Shown here in pieces: positions 1 to 4,846 of a stretch of DNA of 7,363 bases. Source of the DNA: UBA8437 sp963580005 (GTDB lineage Bacteria > Planctomycetota > Planctomycetia > Planctomycetales > Planctomycetaceae); assembly GCA_963580005.1 (NCBI GenBank), contig CAUZJR010000275.1, positions 1 to 7,363 on the forward strand, given 5' to 3'. A program made the translations under genes and the position numbers. Below the pieces are notes generated by a model. The model ran no database searches. It was not told the DNA's origin and saw only the letters and a list, made by a program, of their open reading frames with translations. Position 1 is the stretch's first letter. Each line of letters starts with the position of its first letter.

Positions 1-187
1 CACCGCCACCACCACCCATCGGGCCGCCGCCTCCACCACCCATCGGGCCGCCGCCACCGCCGCCGCCCATGCCGGGCATGGCGCCACCGCCACCGCCCAT
101 GCCGGGCATGCCACCACCGCCCATGCCGGGCATACCACCACCCATACCACCGCCCATGCCGCCGCCACCGCCACCGCCACCACCACC
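1..187 (-). repeat. Gly/Met-rich low-complexity tail coding region (PGMGGGG and GGPMGGGG units)
   Basis: From residue 757 of the third gene the protein is almost only Gly, Met and Pro. The repeated units are MGGG, MPGMGGGG (three copies) and GGPMGGGG (two copies before the edge). On the plus strand this reads as ccgcc/cacc runs with the words cccatgccgggcat and cccatcgggccgcc. It continues beyond the window, so its total length and the stop codon are unknown. Synonymous codons vary between units, which suggests selection for the amino acids as well as slippage. Confidence 0.85.
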
Positions 188-2455
188 GTAGGCGTTGTTG
201 CGTCGGATCGGGTTCTTCTTGCGGCGTCCCTTGCCCTTCTTCTTGCCCTCGTCTCCCTTGCCACCGGCCCCGTTCGAGTTGGCCTCGCCGCCACTGAACT
301 GGAAACCGGAGTTCGAGTTGGCCGCGCCGGGCTTCTTCTTGTTCAGCAGGTCCTGCCAGGGCCGACGGTCGTAGGCCAATTGCTGCACCTCGCCCTGCTC
401 GCGATTGAGTTCCAGGGGACTGCGACTATGCGAAACCAATTGCCCGTAGCGATTGACCACCAGGGCTCCCGATGAAGCCACCTGGATCTCGCGGCGCTTC
501 TTGAGCGCTCCGATCGGCAGGTCCGGATGATCCGACTCGTCGAGCGACATCGGGGTATGAATGTCCAGCAGCACGTCCCCGGTCTGCAGGTTGACACTCT
601 CCTCCTCGAACGTCTCCTCAGCAGGCCGCAACACCAGCGTGTCGAGTTCGGTGGAAATGAACTGTCCGAACTGGGCCTTGATCTTCCCGTTGACGTCGGT
701 GCCGGCAGCGGGATACCACTGGTAAACGTTGAAATCGGCCATGCCAGGTGTGCTGCGGCGTTCGGGCAAGACGCGGGTCAGGAAATACCGCACCGAGCGT
801 CGGATGACGGCCGAGCCTGGGACCACCGCCTGGCGGCGGACGTTCCAGACTCCACTGGGTGCACTCCAGGGAGTCGACAGGGTTTCCTGGTCGGCCAACG
901 CCACGGCCGACTCGTGCAACATCGAAGGTGGCTTCTCGTAATTCGGATTCCTCAGCACCAGCCGCACGCGGTAGCGATAGGCGTTGCCGGGAACCACGTC
1001 GAAGTCGAGATATCGAAACAGCAGGACCTGCCCCGAGAGGCTGGCCTGGAACTGGTCGGCGCCACGCTGGCCACCGCCGTTGATCCCGGAAAACTGACCG
1101 GTGAAGCCCTGGAACCCCTTCTGGCCCATCTCCTTGGTCGCATCTTCGCTGATCTTGTTGCCCGCCGCCCCCTGCATCACCTTGCCACGGATGCCGCGGA
1201 TGTCGTGCTGAAAGGCTGCGAAGCCACCCTTGGAACGTCGCTGCTTGGCCGAGGTCTTCTGATTCTGAGACTCCTTCAACGCCTTCTCATTCTCGAGCAC
1301 CTGTCGCTCACGTGCCTCCGACGACAGCAGCCTCAGACGCGGATGTGTCCCGAACCAGTCCCACTCGCCCGCCTCACGCCGCGGCAACGGCATGCTGACC
1401 ACCTGGTCGGTCAGGTCCGACGACACCACGTCGGCTTCCCATTCGACCGAGAGCACGATGTCGCGGGCGGCCTGGAGATTGACTTTCTGCCACGCTGCAC
1501 TCCACGGGTTCGCCCCCGCCGCGGCGGTCTGGCGTTCGAGCTCGAAGTCGATGATCTCGAGACGTTCGAGTGCTTCCGAGAGCGTGTCGAGGTTCAGGGC
1601 CCGCTGGAACTGCTCGGCCTGGTTCTTGAGCATCACGAGGCCGCGGATCGAGACGAAGTTGTACCCATGCGGAGTCCCGACTCGCTCCTTGGCGTTGTAG
1701 ACCGATCCGCCTCCGCCACCACCCATCGGACCATTCTGGCCACCGATCTGGGCACCCATCGGGTCCATCGGAGCCCCACCGCCTGCACCGCCGCCACCGA
1801 CCTGAGCCGAGCCCGCTCCGCCACCACCCATCGGGCCGCCACCACCCATCGGGCCGCCACCAGCATTGGAACCAAAATTGCCCCCGCCTGCCTGCCGCTT
1901 CTTGCGAGGTGCCACGGAACTCTTGGGGCGTCCGACCCGCGGAGCACCCGGCTGGCCGACGATCCGACCGGCCACCTTCTCGTCACCTCCAGCCTCCAAC
2001 TCCTCGTCTGCATCCTCGTCAGTCGGTGTCGGCCGCATGATCGCCTGGCTGGCGTCGGCCAGTACGTCGATCACCGGCAGCAACACGGGATTGCGGTCCC
2101 GGTCCTTCTTCTCATAGGGCGGAAAATGGAACGGGGTCACGTACTCGAACCGCGCCACATCGATCTGGTTCTTCTGAGCACTCACCGCCGCTCGCACGTC
2201 GGCCAAACCCTCGAACGCCGCCTTCTCCTTCGCCTCGGTCCAACGGGCATTTGTATGAGCCACCTGGGCCGCATCGACCTTGGTCTGGAAATCGTTCGGG
2301 TGAGTCGCAAAGACTGACCACTTGCCCGAATTACCCATCAGCGGCTGGTAGATCAACACGTAGAGTACAAACAGGCCGACGCCTGTCAGGATCACCTTCT
2401 CGATGTGGGCCAAGCCCATCTGAACGAGTTGCTCGGGTTTGATTTTTCCAGCCAT
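1..2455 (-). CDS. Large bitopic Gly-rich envelope protein, third gene of a pilus/secretion-platform cluster (3' end off the window)
   Basis: The reading frame is open from an ATG at 2455..2453 to the left edge (818 codons, no stop), so the C-terminus is missing. Residues 1-18 are short and polar, and about 20-38 (VILTGVGLFVLYVLIYQPL) form one membrane helix, which puts the rest outside the cytoplasm. Then come a charged segment (55-160), a Gly-rich linker (190-250), a probable alpha/beta unit (265-310, FVSIRGLVML then helix then IIDFELERQ), a charged helical stretch (378-410), and a fibronectin-III-like sandwich (about 476-540, with YRYRVRLVL and STPWSAPS). These are followed by another folded region (541-700), a Lys/Arg patch (737-752) and a Gly/Met tail (757 onward). 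The only purine-rich Shine-Dalgarno candidates are AGGA two bases before ATG and GAGAGA further up, so initiation may be modest. Position after a PilM-PilN fusion and a PilO-like gene suggests a PilP/GspC-like or accessory platform role. That is inference; I do not recognise a named family. Confidence 0.88.
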   Translation of the reverse strand, partial: MAGKIKPEQLVQMGLAHIEKVILTGVGLFVLYVLIYQPLMGNSGKWSVFATHPNDFQTKVDAAQVAHTNARWTEAKEKAAFEGLADVRAAVSAQKNQIDVARFEYVTPFHFPPYEKKDRDRNPVLLPVIDVLADASQAIMRPTPTDEDADEELEAGGDEKVAGRIVGQPGAPRVGRPKSSVAPRKKRQAGGGNFGSNAGGGPMGGGGPMGGGGAGSAQVGGGGAGGGAPMDPMGAQIGGQNGPMGGGGGGSVYNAKERVGTPHGYNFVSIRGLVMLKNQAEQFQRALNLDTLSEALERLEIIDFELERQTAAAGANPWSAAWQKVNLQAARDIVLSVEWEADVVSSDLTDQVVSMPLPRREAGEWDWFGTHPRLRLLSSEARERQVLENEKALKESQNQKTSAKQRRSKGGFAAFQHDIRGIRGKVMQGAAGNKISEDATKEMGQKGFQGFTGQFSGINGGGQRGADQFQASLSGQVLLFRYLDFDVVPGNAYRYRVRLVLRNPNYEKPPSMLHESAVALADQETLSTPWSAPSGVWNVRRQAVVPGSAVIRRSVRYFLTRVLPERRSTPGMADFNVYQWYPAAGTDVNGKIKAQFGQFISTELDTLVLRPAEETFEEESVNLQTGDVLLDIHTPMSLDESDHPDLPIGALKKRREIQVASSGALVVNRYGQLVSHSRSPLELNREQGEVQQLAYDRRPWQDLLNKKKPGAANSNSGFQFSGGEANSNGAGGKGDEGKKKGKGRRKKNPIRRNNAYGGGGGGGGGGMGGGMGGGMPGMGGGGMPGMGGGGGAMPGMGGGGGGGPMGGGGGGPMGGGGG
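1706..1888 (-). repeat. Internal Gly-rich linker of the third gene
   Basis: Residues about 190-250 are dominated by Gly with PMGG motifs. GGPMGGG occurs twice in direct succession, encoded by two near-identical 18-bp units around 1826-1861. DPMGAQIGG and GPMGGGGGG follow. The segment separates the membrane-proximal charged region from the first predicted folded domain and is probably a flexible spacer in the periplasm. Confidence 0.8.
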
Positions 2456-2672
2456 GTTCCTGTCTCTCTTTCCCTGGCCCCTCAAAATGACGACTGGCGA
2501 TGCGATCGATCACCAGGACTCAAGGCCGTAACGTGTCTCTTTGTACTTGATGACTCTCGATGCTCCAGGAACATCCCGGACCATCCCGGAACAGGCCGCA
2601 AGGACCTGCCGAGTGTTCGTCCTGTTTCAGGTGATGGGTCAACTTGCCATCTCGATCAGTCTGTCGATCGAC
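2456..2672 (-). other. Intergenic gap between the second and third cluster genes
   Basis: These 217 bases hold no convincing gene. Visible structure: a perfect 10-bp palindrome GTCGATCGAC at 2663-2672, a 6-bp stem hairpin just after the upstream stop, and a 10-bp tandem repeat (ACATCCCGGA/CCATCCCGGA) at 2571-2590. There is also a weak interrupted stem (AGGAC at 2601-2605 with GTCCT at 2619-2623). No hairpin is followed by a U-tract on the minus strand, so no intrinsic terminator is evident and read-through from gene two to gene three remains possible. I found no promoter with a good -35/-10 pair. Confidence 0.5.
2652..2671 (-). other. Small hairpin right after the stop codon of the second gene
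   Basis: TCGATC (2652-2657) pairs with GATCGA (2666-2671) around an 8-base loop, one base beyond the TGA of the PilO-like gene. The stem is short, has a moderate GC content and lacks a following U-run, so it is a poor terminator. It might influence mRNA processing between genes two and three, or be chance. Confidence 0.25.
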
Positions 2673-4706
2673 TCAACGACCGGGATTCGCGCCCGGCTGC
2701 GATCGAGGAGGTGTGTTCGCTGGAGGTGTGTTCGCTGGAGGTGTGTTCGCTGGAGGTGTGTTCGCTGGAGGTGTGTTCGCTGGAGGTGTAGCCGCGGGGG
2801 CCGTGCCGGGTGCCGTGCCGGGTGCAGCCGCGGGTGCCGTACCGGGTGTAGCCGCGGGGGGCGTACCGGGTGTAGCCGCGGGGGGCGTGGCAGCGGGAGC
2901 CGTTGTGGGCGAGGCCACCGGGTTTGTGATCGGGTTGCCGTCGGCATCAACCGGTGCGTTGGGATCGGCCGCGGGCTTCTTGTACAGGGTCATCAGGCCA
3001 ACGATGACCACGGTGGCCAGGTGAGGATTCTCGGTGGGGACCACGTTGACGTTGGCCAATCCACTCGTCGACGGCATCGCGGCTCCTGCGCCCTGGAAAC
3101 CACCAGCACCTCCAAAACCTCCACCACCCATCGGCCTGCCGCCGCCTGATCCTGGAGCCTCGAGACCCACGCTGGCCGCTCCCGCTCCACCACCACCTCC
3201 TCCAAAACCGCCGCCCATCGGGGTCCCTCCACCGGCACCGCCCATCGGGGTCCCTCCACCGGCACCGCCCATCGGGGTCCCTCCACCGGCACCGCCCATC
3301 GGGGTCCCTCCACCGGCACCGCCACCACCCATCGGGGTCCCACCTGCACCGCCGGGGAATCCGCCGCCACCGCCGCCCATCGGATCGCCTTCATCACCGG
3401 CGGAGGCTTCGGAGGGATGGTAAATCGTGGTGGGTGAGGGTCCCTGGTTGACGTGAACAATCTCGATCGGCCATGGCGAGCGGCTGAGTGCTGCGAGCAA
3501 TTCGGGCAGCTTGCGGTGATCGACGACCAGTTTGAGCTTGAAACCGCGGGTGCGGCGGAACTCGGAGTCTTCACAGTAGTACTTCTGAGGAGTCGCGGCC
3601 TCCGAACCGCCTGCCGCGGCGCCGCCACCAGGACCACCGGCCCCCATCGGACCACCACCTCCGCCACCCATCGGAGAACCGCCGCCGCCCATCGGACCGC
3701 CGCCACCGCCGCCCATCGAACCGCCGCCGTCCTGGTTGGCCTCGCCGCCGGCAATCAGCACACCGCTGAATTCCTCGGTGAGTGCAAAATCGACCGCGAT
3801 ACTGAACTGGTCACCTGATGCCTGGCCGCCTCCGCCACCTTCCATCCCCGCCATCGTACCGCCACTGGCACCGCCGACTCCGGCCGAGACACCAGTCGGA
3901 CCACCCGCGGGAGGCCCTCCCGCTGCGCCGCCGCCGCCAGGAACTCCACCTGCACCAGCCGCGCCACCGGGACCACCAGCCGCTCCACCTTCGCTGCCGC
4001 TGGCTCCATCGGTCAACCGCGCACCACGGAACAACTGGATCAACTGCAGTTCCTTCACATGCGAATCGACCACCGAGACCGTCCCCGAGTTCACCTCGCG
4101 GATCGCAGTCAAAAGCGACGAAACCAGCCACAGGTCCTCCTGCGCCGAATAGATCTCCTCGATCGACGGATCAACTGACTGCCAGGGATAACGGGCCGGG
4201 GTGGGGAGATTCCTGCGAGGAAATCGCACCTTCCGCGGACCCTGAGGAGCACCCTCGGGCTCGACCAGCATCCAGACTCGATCCAGCTCCCGCTCGTAAT
4301 CCAACTTGTAGAACGTGCGAATCACGTTCGCGTTGCCACCAGGCGACTCGAGAACCGTCGTCACATCCTCGAGACAGAAAAACTCCGGGGCCCGCCGCGC
4401 GATCCGGATCGGCCAGGTCTTCAACTGCTTCTGTCCGTCCCACAACTGCGACGCAGCCACCCTCGTTCGTGACGACATGCTCGCGTTGATCTTGGTCAAC
4501 TCGTCAATCCACGCGTCGTTCTTCTCGCCAGCCGTAGAAGCCAGGCCGTCGATCTTCTTGAAGGACCCCTCGAGTTTCGTCTTCTCGCCCTCGATCCCAT
4601 CGGTCAATGCACCCGTCCCACTGCTCCAGCCCAGCACCGCCACGATCAACACCGTGACAAACAGCATCCAGAACTTGTGGGCCAGTATCGGTTGCAACTT
4701 ATCCAT
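2673..4706 (-). CDS. Bitopic PilO/GspM-like platform protein with large Gly-rich insertions and Pro-Ala-Thr tail
   Basis: 677 residues from an ATG at 4706..4704 with a good Shine-Dalgarno (GAGGA, 5-base spacing), ending at TGA 2675..2673. A short basic N-terminus (MDKLQPILAHK) precedes one membrane helix at about 12-28 (FWMLFVTVLIVAVLGW). Next is a helical, probably coiled-coil stretch (35-80, EGEKTKLEGSFKKIDGL), the order found in PilO/GspM. A mixed domain (81-230) is followed by Gly-rich block 1 (234-298), a beta segment (300-320), block 2 (326-368), a beta-alpha-beta unit (388-420, FKLKLVVDHRKLPELLAAL then PIEIVHVNQ), block 3 (437-545), and a last hydrophobic strand (561-575, LATVVIVGLMTLY). 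The C-terminus (580-677) is Pro/Ala/Thr-rich. The split ferredoxin-like pattern plus its position directly after the PilM-PilN fusion supports a PilO/GspM-like role. Sequence identity to known PilO cannot be judged here, so this is an architectural inference. Typical PilO is only about 200 residues; the excess is low complexity. Confidence 0.88.
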   Translation of the reverse strand: MDKLQPILAHKFWMLFVTVLIVAVLGWSSGTGALTDGIEGEKTKLEGSFKKIDGLASTAGEKNDAWIDELTKINASMSSRTRVAASQLWDGQKQLKTWPIRIARRAPEFFCLEDVTTVLESPGGNANVIRTFYKLDYERELDRVWMLVEPEGAPQGPRKVRFPRRNLPTPARYPWQSVDPSIEEIYSAQEDLWLVSSLLTAIREVNSGTVSVVDSHVKELQLIQLFRGARLTDGASGSEGGAAGGPGGAAGAGGVPGGGGAAGGPPAGGPTGVSAGVGGASGGTMAGMEGGGGGQASGDQFSIAVDFALTEEFSGVLIAGGEANQDGGGSMGGGGGGPMGGGGSPMGGGGGGPMGAGGPGGGAAAGGSEAATPQKYYCEDSEFRRTRGFKLKLVVDHRKLPELLAALSRSPWPIEIVHVNQGPSPTTIYHPSEASAGDEGDPMGGGGGGFPGGAGGTPMGGGGAGGGTPMGGAGGGTPMGGAGGGTPMGGAGGGTPMGGGFGGGGGGAGAASVGLEAPGSGGGRPMGGGGFGGAGGFQGAGAAMPSTSGLANVNVVPTENPHLATVVIVGLMTLYKKPAADPNAPVDADGNPITNPVASPTTAPAATPPAATPGTPPAATPGTAPAAAPGTAPGTAPAATPPANTPPANTPPANTPPANTPPANTPPRSQPGANPGR
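2707..2790 (-). repeat. 15-bp tandem repeat, five full copies plus a partial, encoding PANTP
   Basis: On the plus strand the unit GGAGGTGTGTTCGCT occurs five times without any mismatch (2707-2721, 2722-2736, 2737-2751, 2752-2766, 2767-2781), followed by a 9-base partial copy (2782-2790). It lies in frame near the C-terminus of the PilO-like protein and gives five PANTP repeats. Exact identity at the DNA level implies recent expansion by slippage or unequal crossover. Because the unit is a multiple of three, copy-number change alters length and not frame. Confidence 0.95.
2791..2900 (-). repeat. Imperfect Pro-Ala-Thr-Gly repeat region
   Basis: Adjacent to the 15-bp array, a more degenerate repeat built from words such as GCCGTGCCGGGTGCCGTGCCGGG and GTAGCCGCGGGGGGCGTACCGGG encodes AATPGTPPAATPGTAPAAAP-like sequence (residues about 603-639). 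It looks like an older, decayed relative of the same tail expansion. The resulting tail is extended, uncharged and proline-rich. Confidence 0.7.
3214..3352 (-). repeat. 27-bp tandem repeat, four identical copies plus a diverged fifth, encoding a GGTPMGGAG 9-mer
   Basis: Four identical 27-bp units occupy 3214-3240, 3241-3267, 3268-3294 and 3295-3321. A 6-base insertion and a diverged copy follow, to about 3352. The unit begins CCCATCGGGGTCCC on the plus strand and encodes the nine residues GGTPMGGAG in the third Gly-rich block of the PilO-like protein. The copies are in frame, so this is a length-variable protein repeat and not a CRISPR array: there are no unique spacers. Confidence 0.93.
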
Positions 4707-4711
4707 GATCG

Positions 4712-4716
4712 TCCTC
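4712..4716 (-). promoter_or_regulatory. Shine-Dalgarno site of the PilO-like gene
   Basis: On the minus strand GAGGA sits five bases before ATG 4706..4704. It is the clearest ribosome-binding site in the window and supports this start, which also puts the membrane helix close to the N-terminus as expected for the family. Confidence 0.7.
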
Positions 4717-4723
4717 GTCGATT

Positions 4724-4735
4724 CCCCGCAAGGGG
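4724..4735 (-). promoter_or_regulatory. GC-rich 4-bp hairpin just upstream of the PilO-like gene's ribosome site
   Basis: CCCCGCAAGGGG folds as CCCC/GGGG with a 4-base loop. On the transcript strand it is preceded by a second AAGCCCC copy (direct repeat AAGCCCCAAGCCCC), so two alternative CCCC tracts could pair with the single GGGG. It lies eight bases upstream of GAGGA and could tune access to it. There is no U-tract, so it is not an intrinsic terminator. Confidence 0.3.
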
Positions 4736-4777
4736 CTTGGGGCTTACGTCCGTGTGGTGCACAGGCGTATGGGGGTT

Positions 4778-4783
4778 ATTCTA
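4778..4783 (-). promoter_or_regulatory. Possible -10 element ahead of the PilO-like gene
   Basis: The minus strand reads TAGAAT, one mismatch from TATAAT, about 72 bases before the ATG. No good -35 lies 16-18 bases upstream; a TTGACT overlaps the -10 on its 5' side instead. If real, it would give genes two and three a start independent of the pilM promoter. Evidence is a single short motif, so confidence is low. Confidence 0.2.
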
Positions 4784-4846
4784 GTCAATCGGATCTCTGC
4801 CAGCCTCTGGCCATTATGAATTTCCTCGGAAGACCGCGCGGGTCGC

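Noticed and set aside
1..187. Gly-rich plus-strand Pro/His runs considered as a possible frameshift or assembly artefact ending gene three
   Set aside because: The minus-strand frame stays open and keeps regular PGMGGGG units up to the edge, so it is better read as a genuine tail that continues outside the window.
527..2317. Long plus-strand open frame (596 codons) opposite the third gene
   Set aside because: It is antisense to a frame that has a membrane helix, coherent domains and motif repeats. Its own translation is rich in His, Arg and Leu without recognisable domains, as expected from the complement of GC-rich coding sequence.
2652..2671. Hairpin after gene two considered as an intrinsic terminator
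   Set aside because: Only six base pairs with an 8-base loop and no U-tract on the transcript strand.
2707..3352. Tandem arrays considered as a CRISPR or satellite element
   Set aside because: Repeats are contiguous without unique spacers, their units are multiples of three, and they lie in frame in a coding sequence.
2993..3754. Minus-strand frame of 253 codons rich in Arg, Ala, Val and Trp
   Set aside because: It is a frame-shifted reading of the Gly-rich repeats in the PilO-like gene; the repeats produce open frames in all phases.
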